A program made the position numbers and the translations under genes. From NCBI GenBank assembly GCA_006226375.1, contig SBHC01000013.1, forward strand, positions 1-50,172: a stretch of 50,172 nucleotides of DNA, written 5' to 3'. Each line of letters starts with the position of its first letter. Within the stretch, counting starts at the first letter, position 1. The notes beneath the pieces are model-generated. The model had not been told where the DNA came from, searched no databases, and saw only the letters and a program-made list of their open reading frames with translations. This DNA comes from Deltaproteobacteria bacterium (lineage in GTDB: Bacteria; Myxococcota_C; UBA6777). Shown here in pieces: positions 41,723 to 50,172 of the stretch.

Positions 41723-42080
41723 GATCGGCTCGCTTTTTAATTTTTTGGTGTGGGCGTCGGTCTTCTCGTGGGAAAGAAGACTCTAATTTTTTGTCAGACA
41801 CTCTAAATATACGGCCTCACCTTTTAAAACATTAATCAAAGGTAATGATATGCTTTTGTTGTCTTTCATAGAAAAAGTAGGGGATTTGTACACAAAAAAG
41901 GGCAAAAAAACGTTGGGCTTTGCTTCATAGCTTTTGGATCGATGTGATCACGGTAGAACTTGAAACGAAGAGTCGGTGGGGAGTTGGGCGTGGTTGCCTC
42001 AATTGTTTTAGTTTTCGTTTGTTGCAAATTGTGTTACAAATTGAGGGATTGTGCTCAAACCACCGGCAAAGGATAAGATA
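41723..42080. other. AT-rich divergent promoter region
   Basis: Lies between the minus-strand lipoprotein and plus-strand xanthine dehydrogenase genes. It contains GTCTTC/GAAGAC inverted repeat arms at 41760-41765 and 41776-41781, AT-rich DNA around 41800-41930, and an 8-bp inverted repeat (CCTCAATT 41997-42004 with 42039-42046) that encloses two CAAATTG copies close to the xanthine dehydrogenase start. The last is a plausible operator. Confidence 0.45.
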
Positions 42081-43559
42081 GTGAGTAGCATGAAACAATT
42101 GCGATTTTGGGTAAATGGGGAGGTTGTAGAAGAGGCAAACGTCTCGCCGACAACAACGCTCCTCAACTACCTACGATATCATCTGCACCAAACGGGCACC
42201 AAGGAAGGCTGCGCGGAAGGCGACTGTGGTGCTTGTACCGTAGCCATCATCGATCCAGATGCCCCCAACGGACCAACCTACCGGGCTGTGAACTCGTGTC
42301 TGGTGTTGTTGCCTATGGTGCAGGGCAAAGAGATTGTAACGGTGGAGGGCCTCAAGCAAGGCAAACAACACCATCCTGTGCAGGAGGAGTTGGTTCAGGC
42401 GTTGGGGTCTCAGTGTGGTTACTGCACACCCGGCGTGATTATGTCGATGTTTGAAGCCTGCTACAGGGATGACCTTAACGAAGATTGGAAGCTCGACGAC
42501 CAAATGTGCGGCAACTTGTGCCGTTGCACCGGATACCGGCCGATTATGGATGCGACCCGCAAGGTGGCAGGCACACGTCCCAACGACCGCTTTGTGGAAG
42601 CCTTGGACAAGGCCGAGTCGCGCTCCATGGATCTGGTCTACGAACACGGTGAGCAGCGTTACTTCAACCCCACCACATTTGACGAGCTTTGGGACACCCT
42701 CGACAAACACCCCGATGCCCGCTTTGTTGTCGGTGGAACCGACCTCTCCCTTGAGGTGACCAAACAATTTAAGACGTTGCCTTTGCTGGTGTCGTTGGAG
42801 GGGATACGAGACCTGAAGCGGCTCGAATCCAGCGAAGACGAGTGGCACTTGGGCGCCTCGGTTGTGCTCAGTGATGTCGAAGCTGCTGTGTCTTCTACTC
42901 TTCCCGCGTTGGAGCGGATGTTACGGTTCTTTGGAGCCCGCCAAATCAAGAACCGCGGCACAGTGGGAGGCAACCTTTGCACCGCTTCCCCGATTGGGGA
43001 TCTTGCTCCGGTGTTGCTGAGCTTGGGAGCCAAAGCGACCCTGCGTTCGCGGCAAGGAACACGTCAGATCTCTCTCGATGACTTCTTCCTTGGGTATCGC
43101 CAAACCGCTCTTCAGCAAGGCGAGATCCTCGACTCCATCCAGGTCCCTATCCCTCGCACCCAAGATCAGGACATTCGTAGCTGTGCCTACAAAGTGTCCA
43201 AGCGACAAGAACTTGACATCAGCACCGTCTCTGCGGGCTTGTACGTTCGATTAAGCGCGTCGGGTGAGGTTGAGACCGCGCGCTTTGCGTTTGGCGGGGT
43301 GGCTGCGACGCCAGCCCGAGCGTCCCTTGTTGAACAAGCTATTGTTGGAAAGCCCTGGACGTCGGAGACTTTGGAGCAAGCCTTGCCGTTGTTGGAGCAA
43401 GACTTCACACCCATCGACGACCACCGCGGCTCCGCCTGGTACCGACGCAAAGTCGCGAGCAATCTGTTGCGTGGGTTCTTCCTGGAAACCCAGAACGAGG
43501 GTCAACCTCGCTTGCCCTATCGACCCACAGGTACAGTTGCGTTGGAGGTGACATCATGA
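42081..43559 (+). CDS. xdhA: Xanthine dehydrogenase small subunit (2Fe-2S and FAD domains)
   Basis: This 492-residue subunit passes electrons from the molybdenum site to NAD+. The N-terminal plant-type ferredoxin domain has the first 2Fe-2S cluster in GCAEGDCGACTV and the second in GSQCGYCTPG plus CGNLCRCTGYRPI. The FAD-binding domain begins at about residue 195 (ARFVVGGTDLSLEVTKQ, GTVGGNLCTASPIGD), followed by the CO-dehydrogenase flavoprotein C-terminal domain. Length and order match the bacterial XdhA type. The GTG at 42081 has AAGGA 7 bases upstream; ATG 42090 would remove three residues. The stop overlaps the large-subunit start (ATGA), so the two are translationally coupled. Confidence 0.92.
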   Translation: MSSMKQLRFWVNGEVVEEANVSPTTTLLNYLRYHLHQTGTKEGCAEGDCGACTVAIIDPDAPNGPTYRAVNSCLVLLPMVQGKEIVTVEGLKQGKQHHPVQEELVQALGSQCGYCTPGVIMSMFEACYRDDLNEDWKLDDQMCGNLCRCTGYRPIMDATRKVAGTRPNDRFVEALDKAESRSMDLVYEHGEQRYFNPTTFDELWDTLDKHPDARFVVGGTDLSLEVTKQFKTLPLLVSLEGIRDLKRLESSEDEWHLGASVVLSDVEAAVSSTLPALERMLRFFGARQIKNRGTVGGNLCTASPIGDLAPVLLSLGAKATLRSRQGTRQISLDDFFLGYRQTALQQGEILDSIQVPIPRTQDQDIRSCAYKVSKRQELDISTVSAGLYVRLSASGEVETARFAFGGVAATPARASLVEQAIVGKPWTSETLEQALPLLEQDFTPIDDHRGSAWYRRKVASNLLRGFFLETQNEGQPRLPYRPTGTVALEVTS

Positions 43560-46015
43560 GCTCAGACACAACCATGCACATGTCTGCGGCTGTCCATGAA
43601 AGCGGTGGCCACGCTGACGCCAGCGGCTCTGCGTCTCAACATCTCGATACATCCGGTGCATCAGAAGGTTCTGGAGGAGGAACTGTGGAAGCAAAAGCGC
43701 GACCCAAGAGCCCTTTGCATCTCTCCACCATTCACGAGAGCGGCTATCTTCACACCAGCGGGGAAGCCATTTACGTGGATGACATCCCCGCTCCACGCGG
43801 CATGTTGGTGGGGATGGTTGTGGGTTCTCCGTATCCACGTGCCCGGATTCTTAAGCGAGATGTCTCAGCGGCGAAGCTCGTTCCTGGCGTCGCAGCGGTT
43901 CTTACCGCGGAAGATATCCCCGGTCACAACGACGTTGCACCGTTCACCCACGATGAGCCTCTGCTCGCAGAAGACGAGGTGTTTGCGGTCGGTCAGAGCC
44001 TTGCTGTGGTCATCGCAGACTCTTACGAGACATGTCGCAAAGCAGCGGCTAAGATGGTCTGGGAGTGGGAAGAGCTGCCTGCCGTTCTCACCGTTCAGGA
44101 TGCGATCCAACAACAGAGCTACCTAACCGAGCCTCACGTGATGAAACGCGGCGACGTTGACCAGGCTTTGGCGGAAGCTCCGGTTCGTTTTCAAGGGGAA
44201 GTGAGTACCGGTGGTCAGGACCACTTCTACCTCGAAACCCACGCTGCCTTGGCGCTGCCGTTGGAAGACGGAACCTATCATGTGTATTCGTCGACGCAGC
44301 ACCCCTCTGAAGTTCAGGCCAAAGTGGCCGAGGCTTTGGGGATTCGAAGCCACCAGGTGGTTGTCGAAGTGAAGCGGATGGGCGGAGGTTTTGGAGGCAA
44401 GGAAACTCAAGGCGCTATCTTTGCAAGCCTCGCTGCCTTGGGGTCGTTGTACACGAAGCGACCGGTCAAGATCTGGTTGAACCGCGACCAGGATATGGTG
44501 CAGACGGGCAAGCGCCACCCCTTCTTCTCCCGGTATGACGCGGGCTTTGACAACGACGGAAAGCTTCTGGCGTTGCGCGTCGAGGGCTTCTCCGACGGTG
44601 GCTGGACCAGCGATCTCTCCGGTCCTATTCTCGATCGTTATATGTTCCACTTGGACAACGCGTACTACATTCCAAGCTTGCGCCTGGAAGCCCGCGTGGC
44701 TCGGACGAACACCGTCTCTAACACGGCGTTTCGGGGCTTTGGCGGACCGCAAGGCATGGTGGTGGTGGAAACCGTCATGGAAGAAGCGGCCGCACGTTTG
44801 GGGATGGATCCTGCTGTGGTTCGGCAGCGTAACTTTTACGGTCCTGCCCCACGCAACATGACGCCGTACTGGCAAGAGGTTCCAGCTGACCGCTCGCAGC
44901 GTGTCTATGACGAGCTTACGGTTTCGTCCAACTACGCCGAGCGTCGCAAGGAAATCGATACCTTCAATGCGTCGTCTACCTGGATTAAGCGCGGCATCAG
45001 CTACCAGCCTGTGAAGTTTGGGATCTCCTTCACCAACAGCATGCTCAATCAAGCTGGAGCGTTTGTGTTGGTGTACGCTGATGGTTCGGTCCAACTCAAC
45101 CACGGCGGAACGGAGATGGGCCAAGGCCTGCACACCAAGATGATCTCGGTTTGTGCCCATGAGCTGGGTGTTCCTGTGGAAGACATTCGGTTGATGTCGA
45201 CCGCAACGGACAAAGTTCCCAACACCTCAGCCACGGCAGCATCGAGTGGTTCGGACCTGAACGGAGCGGCGGTCCAAAACGCCTGTCAGAAGCTCATCAA
45301 GCGATTGCGGCCTATTGCTGCATCCCTCTTGCAAGTGGATGATCCCTCTGCGTTGGTTTTTGCGGACGGTTGGGTCTATCCGAACGGTCAGCCGGAGCAC
45401 AAAGTGGCGTTCTCTGCTGTAGCTATGCAGGCGTACGTGGAGCAAGTCTCCTTGTCTGCAACAGGGTTCTACCGAACTCCTGATATCGCTTACAGCGCTG
45501 CAGAAGGGAGGGGCAAGCCGTTCCATTACTTCGCTTATGGAGGGGCCGTTCTGGAGGTTGAAGTGAACGCTTTCACTGGAGAGTATCGGTTGTTGCGCGC
45601 GGACATTCTCCACGACGTGGGCCACTCTTTGGTTCCCTCCATTGATCAGGGACAGGTGGAAGGTGCGTTCATTCAAGGGTTGGGGTGGCTGACCTGTGAA
45701 GAGCTGGTGTGGTCCAAAGACGGCCACCTCCGTACTCACTCGCCCGATACCTACAAGATCCCTGCTGTGGGAGAAGCGCCTGTCGACTTCCGCGTCCACT
45801 TGTTGGAGCGTGCGGCACAAGACAACGTGATTCACGGCAGCAAAGCTGTGGGTGAGCCTCCGTTTATGCTGGGCATTGGGATTGTCTCGGCGCTGCGTCA
45901 TGCCATCGCCGGGTTTTCTTCTCAGGCCCATGTCTCCGTGCCTTTGGCTCTACCTGCCACGCCTGAGGCAGTGCTTCGTGCCATCGAAGATGTCGGTTTC
46001 TCTTCCACCCTTTAG
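43556..46015 (+). CDS. xdhB: Xanthine dehydrogenase large subunit (molybdopterin-binding)
   Basis: This 819-residue subunit oxidises hypoxanthine and xanthine at the Mo centre. It has an aldehyde oxidase/xanthine dehydrogenase a/b hammerhead domain (about 55-165) and the molybdopterin-binding domain after it. Landmarks are RMGGGFGGKE, the substrate Arg in TAFRGFGGPQG, GTEMGQGLHTKM, and the catalytic Glu in SKAVGEPPFMLG. The first 50 residues are a Ser/Gly/His-rich extension not usual in the family. Substrate use for purines is inferred from overall similarity to XdhB. No XdhC chaperone or other molybdenum cofactor gene is in the window. The gene is followed 8 bases later by an unrelated peptidase gene, an odd partner for purine catabolism. 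Confidence 0.92.
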   Translation: MSSDTTMHMSAAVHESGGHADASGSASQHLDTSGASEGSGGGTVEAKARPKSPLHLSTIHESGYLHTSGEAIYVDDIPAPRGMLVGMVVGSPYPRARILKRDVSAAKLVPGVAAVLTAEDIPGHNDVAPFTHDEPLLAEDEVFAVGQSLAVVIADSYETCRKAAAKMVWEWEELPAVLTVQDAIQQQSYLTEPHVMKRGDVDQALAEAPVRFQGEVSTGGQDHFYLETHAALALPLEDGTYHVYSSTQHPSEVQAKVAEALGIRSHQVVVEVKRMGGGFGGKETQGAIFASLAALGSLYTKRPVKIWLNRDQDMVQTGKRHPFFSRYDAGFDNDGKLLALRVEGFSDGGWTSDLSGPILDRYMFHLDNAYYIPSLRLEARVARTNTVSNTAFRGFGGPQGMVVVETVMEEAAARLGMDPAVVRQRNFYGPAPRNMTPYWQEVPADRSQRVYDELTVSSNYAERRKEIDTFNASSTWIKRGISYQPVKFGISFTNSMLNQAGAFVLVYADGSVQLNHGGTEMGQGLHTKMISVCAHELGVPVEDIRLMSTATDKVPNTSATAASSGSDLNGAAVQNACQKLIKRLRPIAASLLQVDDPSALVFADGWVYPNGQPEHKVAFSAVAMQAYVEQVSLSATGFYRTPDIAYSAAEGRGKPFHYFAYGGAVLEVEVNAFTGEYRLLRADILHDVGHSLVPSIDQGQVEGAFIQGLGWLTCEELVWSKDGHLRTHSPDTYKIPAVGEAPVDFRVHLLERAAQDNVIHGSKAVGEPPFMLGIGIVSALRHAIAGFSSQAHVSVPLALPATPEAVLRAIEDVGFSSTL

Positions 46016-46023
46016 GGGGAGCT

Positions 46024-47907
46024 ATGAAGATCCTGGGCTTTTCTTTCCATCGCAGCGTGAGTCTTGTCAGCATGGTTTTGCTGGGCTTGGCTCTCTGCGG
46101 TTTGCTGGCTTGCTCGGGGGAACCGGAGCATTCCGACTGCCAGGAACCCCCCACCTTTGCGACCATGCAGCAGGCGATGATCGACTGCAAGTCGCGGAAG
46201 GATACGGGGTATGTCAAAGGCAAAGCGTTCTCCATTACGGTGGTGACGGTGGATGGAAAGCCTGTGGAGCGTGAGACCGCCAACGCGTATTACGTGATGC
46301 AGCAAGCCGCTGCCAAGAGCGGCGTTAGTATCCGTATCGTGAGCGGTTTCCGAACCATGGCTCAGCAGCAATACCTGTACAACTGCTACCTGACCAAGAA
46401 GTGCAACAACGGAAACCTGGCGGCTCGTCCTGGCTACAGCAACCACCAAAGTGGTCACGCGCTCGACCTTAACACCAGCGTCTCAAGTGTGTACAACTGG
46501 CTGACCAAGAACGGTGGAAAGTATGGGTTCAAGCGAACCGTTCCGAGCGAAAAGTGGCACTGGGAGTGGTGGGGTGGCGGTCCCGGCGGTGGACCTTGCA
46601 GAGACACCTGCACGCCCAAGTGTACAAGCAAGACAAAGTTCATCGGAAAAGACTGCAAGACCGGAGACTGCGGAGTCTACGGAGCGTATTGCGCCAACGA
46701 CAAGCTAGGCTTGCGATGTTACTCGGCGTTCTGTCCTGCTCTGGGTACCAAAAAAGTATGCGCTCAAGGCAAGTTAGGTTCTTGCAAAGACGGGAAACTC
46801 ACCGCAACCAGTTGCCCCAAAGGAAAGACCTGCTACGACAAGCCGTCCCCGCAGTGTGTGGGCGCGAACAAGCCAAAAGGCTCGTTCCAAAAGGCCAACT
46901 GCGATGGGTTGAAAGGCTGGGCGCAAGACCCGGATCAACCGGACAAAGCGGTCAAAGTTAAGCTTACGGTCAATGGCTCCATCTCGAACTCCAAGGCCAC
47001 GCACATTGACCTCACCGCGAACCTCAAAGACGACGCGCTTTGCACATCATTAAAGTCTTGCAACCATGGCTTCTTGAGTCGTTTGCCAAGAAGCATCGCA
47101 GACGGCAAAGAGCACAAGATCTATGCGTACACGTACGACAGCGAAACCAACGAACGTGTGGCGTTGTCATCAAGTCCTCGAACGTTGCAATGTCCCTATG
47201 TCCCACCGTATGGCGTCTTAAGGCACGTCAGCAGCCCGACCAGCTTTGCGGCCTGGAAGTTCTCTTATTTTTGGGACGTTCTTCCTGCATTGGACAAGGA
47301 CATCAGCGCTCTTGCCAAAGGGGAAGCGCTGCCCGAAAAGCCTGTGCTTGTGCAAGCCGACGATGGCAGCCCTGAGGTGTGGGTGGTGGATGGAAACCAG
47401 CGACGACATGTTCTTAACCCCGCGTCGTTGAGCGCTTGGAGATGGACGTCAAAGGATGTCAAAAAGCGTCCAGCGTCTGAGGTCAGCGCGCTTCAACGAG
47501 GACCTGCGTGGCCGGAGCGTCCCTTGTTAACGCAAGGATCTGGCTCGTCGGTGTACATGCTGGATGTTCCGAAAGACCAAGCACCACCCGAGCCAACCGC
47601 TCAGCCTGAGCCCTCCGACAAACCGGAGTTAAGTTCTCAAGACGGTGGAACCAGCGTCGTAACGGATCGCAAGGCATCACAGGAGTCTGCCCCTACACCA
47701 GATTCTCCCGACGATCTCACGGAGCAGTCGAATGCTCCAGAGTCTTCCAACGATGGCTCTTTGCTGGTGATTAAGGACAACTCGGTCTTGGTGATTAACA
47801 ACCTCAAGCCAGGGGGCTGTGGATGCCAAGGAACGGGTCAACCGCCAGTCTTCCTCTTGTTTGTTCTGGGGCTTCTCTTCTGGGTGCGTCGCCGCCGACA
47901 TTCTTGA
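46024..47907 (+). CDS. VanY/DdcY-type D,D-carboxypeptidase lipoprotein with MYXO-CTERM-like tail
   Basis: A 627-residue envelope protein. Lipobox CGLLAC places the lipidated Cys at residue 30. The M15B peptidase domain (about 65-185) has the SxHxxGxAxD motif at 139-148 with zinc ligands H141 and D148, then E176 (base) and H179 in EKWHWEWW. Known role: trims the terminal D-Ala of peptidoglycan stem peptides or cleaves short D,D-peptides. Next are a Cys-rich segment (about 190-290), a beta-rich region, two repeats around SLSAWRWTSKD, a Pro/Ser/Glu linker, and a C-terminal GGCGCQ, hydrophobic helix and RRRRHS end, which matches the MYXO-CTERM sorting pattern. Both ends therefore carry anchoring signals, which is unusual. 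Confidence 0.85.
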   Translation: MKILGFSFHRSVSLVSMVLLGLALCGLLACSGEPEHSDCQEPPTFATMQQAMIDCKSRKDTGYVKGKAFSITVVTVDGKPVERETANAYYVMQQAAAKSGVSIRIVSGFRTMAQQQYLYNCYLTKKCNNGNLAARPGYSNHQSGHALDLNTSVSSVYNWLTKNGGKYGFKRTVPSEKWHWEWWGGGPGGGPCRDTCTPKCTSKTKFIGKDCKTGDCGVYGAYCANDKLGLRCYSAFCPALGTKKVCAQGKLGSCKDGKLTATSCPKGKTCYDKPSPQCVGANKPKGSFQKANCDGLKGWAQDPDQPDKAVKVKLTVNGSISNSKATHIDLTANLKDDALCTSLKSCNHGFLSRLPRSIADGKEHKIYAYTYDSETNERVALSSSPRTLQCPYVPPYGVLRHVSSPTSFAAWKFSYFWDVLPALDKDISALAKGEALPEKPVLVQADDGSPEVWVVDGNQRRHVLNPASLSAWRWTSKDVKKRPASEVSALQRGPAWPERPLLTQGSGSSVYMLDVPKDQAPPEPTAQPEPSDKPELSSQDGGTSVVTDRKASQESAPTPDSPDDLTEQSNAPESSNDGSLLVIKDNSVLVINNLKPGGCGCQGTGQPPVFLLFVLGLLFWVRRRRHS

Positions 47908-47935
47908 GGAGCATGAATTACAGTTCTACATTGGA

Positions 47936-48343
47936 TCAGGAGGTTAGAAATTCTGTTGGGTGTAGAGTTTCTGCCGGAAATTTCTTGCGTAACTTATCAT
48001 CGTAAGTGATGAGCTTCATCCCTTTGTTTTGTGCCAGAGCAATGTATAGGCAGTCCATCGCTCCATGATTGGCCTGAAAAGAAAGCATTAATGCTTGCTC
48101 CCAGAGATAGTCGGTGGGGACGACCTGCGTTACAAGAGATTCTGTATATACCAATGTGTCTAGCGCAGACTGTTCTGGCACTCCTTTGACTCGGACCCAT
48201 TTGGAGCAAGCGTTAAGAATTTCTGCCCTGACCAAGTCTGGGACGACAATATCTTCAAGAGTTTGAAGTACGGAGAGTGCTTCATCTCTGTACTCTGTGA
48301 CACCAAGAAGAGCGAATACAAACACGTTGGCATCAACAACCAC
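47936..48343 (-). CDS. VapC-like PIN-domain toxin
   Basis: A 135-residue PIN-domain ribonuclease. The acidic metal-binding residues are in place: D4 (VVDANVF), E41 (VRAEILNA), D97 (GAMDCLYIALA) and D115 (LITYDD). Known family role: cleaves tRNA or rRNA when freed from antitoxin. It begins with GTG directly after the TAA of the antitoxin gene, so the two are translated as a pair. The DNA is AT-richer than its neighbours, which suggests acquisition by transfer, as is common for these pairs. Confidence 0.88.
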   Translation of the reverse strand: MVVDANVFVFALLGVTEYRDEALSVLQTLEDIVVPDLVRAEILNACSKWVRVKGVPEQSALDTLVYTESLVTQVVPTDYLWEQALMLSFQANHGAMDCLYIALAQNKGMKLITYDDKLRKKFPAETLHPTEFLTS

Positions 48344-48568
48344 TTAATCTCGTCCTTCTCGAATCCAAGAGCTTGCTTCTTCTGCACTGGTCTCGGGAAG
48401 TTCAGACCAGCGTTCTTGGATCTTCTCCAAGACAACGTGTTTGGGTTGGTATTTTTGTTTGAGCAATTGTCTAACTTCTTGCTCCATCGAGTGACCCTTC
48501 CTTGCCGCGGTTTCTTTGATTTGTTCCACCACTTCGTCCGGGAGGTTTCTTACAATAAGTTGTGCCAT
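48344..48568 (-). CDS. FitA/VapB-like ribbon-helix-helix antitoxin
   Basis: A 74-residue antitoxin. The N-terminal ribbon-helix-helix (MAQLIVRNLPDEVVEQIKET, then GHSMEQEVRQLLK) is the FitA-like DNA-binding type. The C-terminus (about 45-74, ERWSELPETSAEEASSWIRE) would wrap the PIN toxin active site. AGGAG lies 8 bases before the ATG. Such antitoxins repress their own operon, and a palindrome over the predicted promoter fits that. Confidence 0.87.
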   Translation of the reverse strand: MAQLIVRNLPDEVVEQIKETAARKGHSMEQEVRQLLKQKYQPKHVVLEKIQERWSELPETSAEEASSWIREGRD

Positions 48569-48615
48569 TTCCAGGGCTCCTATTCTTTGAAGTCTACTTC
48601 TGGAACGTATGGGTT

Positions 48616-48650
48616 GCTATCACTATGATAGCGCACTTTGGGATTGTCAA
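48616..48650 (-). promoter_or_regulatory. Toxin-antitoxin promoter with overlapping operator
   Basis: On the minus strand, TTGACA (48650-48645) and CATAGT (48627-48622) are 17 bases apart. The -10 is embedded in the perfect palindrome GCTATCA-CTA-TGATAGC (48616-48632), a good antitoxin-binding site for autorepression. Confidence 0.65.
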
Positions 48651-48778
48651 GGTTGGTCCATTACTGGAAAGAACGCAAAGAGAATTTGTTGTGCTGAGGG
48701 TCTCCTCTTCTCGAATAGGACAATGCGTAGTAGTATGGAAGTTGTTTGGTAACTTTGTCTGTTGTTGTGGAGGAAAGA

Positions 48779-50172
48779 ATGACCCAGGAAGCTGGAGTTC
48801 AGGCGCAGAGTTATATCGGCTTAACACTGGGGAATGTTCGGTTAGTGAATGTTCTGGGGCAAGGAGGAATGGGGACGGTATACCGGGGAGAGCACGTCGT
48901 GCTCAAGACTCCCTATGCGGTAAAGCTGCTGCACACAGAGCTAACACAAGACGCTGTTCTCAACGAACGATTCCGTCGTGAGGCTGTGGTCTGCAGCAAG
49001 CTGCGTCATCCCAACATTGTCTTCCTGACCGACTTTGGATTCCACAAGGATGTGGGTCTCTACATTGTGATGGAGTTTCTGGAGGGCAAATCTCTGTTCG
49101 GCCAGATGCAGCAGAAAGCGTTGCGCTTGGAGCAGGTCGTGGACGTGGCGAAGCAAGCCTGTGAAGGTTTGGCGGCCGCTCACAAACATGAAATTCTTCA
49201 CCGTGACCTCAAGCCAGAGAACATCTTCCTGGTGGATTCGTCCTCTGACAAACTTCAGGTCAAGGTGTTGGATTTTGGTATTGCACGAACCCTCACGGAT
49301 CAAGGGCCTCGTCTGACCGAAAAAGGTATGGTCATGGGAACGCCCGAATACCTGGCACCCGAACACATTCAAGGGGGTCGAAACGTCGGTCCTTCGGCTG
49401 ATTTGTACTCCATGGGTCTGATCATTTACGAGATGCTGACCCACCGTCTGCCGTTTGAAGGCGGCGATCCAATGCAAGTTTTCTATCAGCATGTGATGGC
49501 CCAGCCCAAGCCTCTCTCGGCTTATCGACCTGAGCTGGAAGGGACGCTGTTGGAGACGTTGGTGTCGGACATGCTGGCGAAGCTCCCGCAAGAGCGGCCT
49601 GGAGATGCTCTGGATGTCGTCGCGCGTTTGGACGAAGCCTTTGAAGATCTTCAAGCCCGGCGACTGGTGGCCCACAAAGTACAAGAACGAAATCACTCCG
49701 GTCATCACAACGCCATGGGAGCGCTATCGACCAGCCAGGGACAGATGTCAGGTGTGGTTCAGCTGCTGCAGAACCCGACACAGCAGACCCGGTTGACCAA
49801 GTTCTTCCACATGATGCCGCAGCTTGCGATGTTGCCTCCTGAGATGTTTTTCTCTGCGTCATGGGGGCTCTTGCTGCAGGATCTCCGTGAACATGACATG
49901 GAGTCGGAGGCGTTTGAAGAGACCTTGCTTCATCTTGTGAAGCTCTTGGAAGACTTTGTCCAACGTCCTGTCGAGAGCGGCCAAGACGATCCTGTGGAGG
50001 TGGTGAAACAGACCGTCTCGGACCTGCTCAAGATCTTGGACTCCGAACGCCAAGCGAGAGTGATCACTGCGCTCCAACCGTTGAAGTCTCACCCAAGGTT
50101 AAGCGGCTTGTTTACCCAGGAGTCATCGGAGGGACGGTCATGGGGCTCCCTTCGTGACATGCTCAACCGCGA
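48779..50172 (+). CDS. Hanks-type serine/threonine protein kinase, truncated by window edge
   Basis: 464 codons are visible and the frame is open at the right edge. The kinase domain spans residues 20-280: glycine loop LGQGGMGTVYRG (26-37), catalytic Lys K49 in YAVKLL, HRDLKPEN with catalytic D143, DFGIA with D166, and activation-segment end GTPEYLAPE. All catalytic residues are present, so it should be active. After the kinase domain the protein continues as a soluble helical region (about 290-464) with no membrane segment yet seen. GGAGGAAAGA directly before the ATG is a strong ribosome-binding site. Such kinases are abundant in myxobacteria and regulate development and stress responses. 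Confidence 0.93.
   Translation, partial: MTQEAGVQAQSYIGLTLGNVRLVNVLGQGGMGTVYRGEHVVLKTPYAVKLLHTELTQDAVLNERFRREAVVCSKLRHPNIVFLTDFGFHKDVGLYIVMEFLEGKSLFGQMQQKALRLEQVVDVAKQACEGLAAAHKHEILHRDLKPENIFLVDSSSDKLQVKVLDFGIARTLTDQGPRLTEKGMVMGTPEYLAPEHIQGGRNVGPSADLYSMGLIIYEMLTHRLPFEGGDPMQVFYQHVMAQPKPLSAYRPELEGTLLETLVSDMLAKLPQERPGDALDVVARLDEAFEDLQARRLVAHKVQERNHSGHHNAMGALSTSQGQMSGVVQLLQNPTQQTRLTKFFHMMPQLAMLPPEMFFSASWGLLLQDLREHDMESEAFEETLLHLVKLLEDFVQRPVESGQDDPVEVVKQTVSDLLKILDSERQARVITALQPLKSHPRLSGLFTQESSEGRSWGSLRDMLNR

Overview
The window looks like chromosomal DNA of a predatory or social-type Gram-negative bacterium of the Myxococcota/'Deltaproteobacteria' sphere. This is inferred from gene content, not from a phylogenetic marker. 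The clues are MopE-like Cys/Asp repeat lipoproteins, WD40 lipoproteins, caspase-like proteases, a protein ending in a MYXO-CTERM-like tail, many roadblock/LC7 and DUF4388 signalling proteins, sigma54 activators of the NtrC type, a Hanks-type Ser/Thr kinase, and OmpA proteins with thrombospondin type 3 repeats.

Layout. 1-9.5 kb: an edge-truncated membrane protein, an outer-membrane-barrel-like protein, a 1.4 kb gene-free stretch crowded with hairpins, an OmpA/TSP3 protein, and a histidine kinase / sigma54 activator / Spy-CpxP-like set arranged like ZraS-ZraR-ZraP, with a good -24/-12 promoter in front of the Spy-like gene. 9.5-13.3 kb: a small membrane protein, a LysR regulator divergent from an NmrA-type oxidoreductase, and an exported FG-GAP/ASPIC protein. 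13.3-14.2 kb: gene-free DNA with a short exact 16S rRNA-like island and a compact RNA-like fold on the minus strand.

14.2-21.5 kb is the most striking block: two WD40 lipoproteins with MopE-like N-termini, an ECF sigma factor, a one-pass anti-sigma factor, and a secreted caspase-like protease that ends in a probable outer-membrane barrel, all on one strand and closely spaced. A second caspase-like protein, fused to a beta-propeller and next to a lipoprotein, lies at 38.1-41.7 kb on the minus strand.

24.7-37.7 kb is a signalling cluster: a PAS-GGDEF-EAL protein with a degenerate GGDEF, two paralogous pseudo-receiver/DUF4388/roadblock proteins, further roadblock proteins, a coiled-coil protein, a soluble histidine kinase with a sigma54 activator, and a true receiver/DUF4388/roadblock protein. 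No small GTPase, the usual roadblock partner, is present. 42-46 kb encodes a two-gene xanthine dehydrogenase. It is followed by a VanY-type peptidase lipoprotein, a VapBC-type toxin-antitoxin pair, and a Ser/Thr kinase cut by the window end.

Functions are assigned from motifs read by eye; no database search was possible. Start sites were chosen from ribosome-binding sites and signal sequences, so several differ from the longest open frame.
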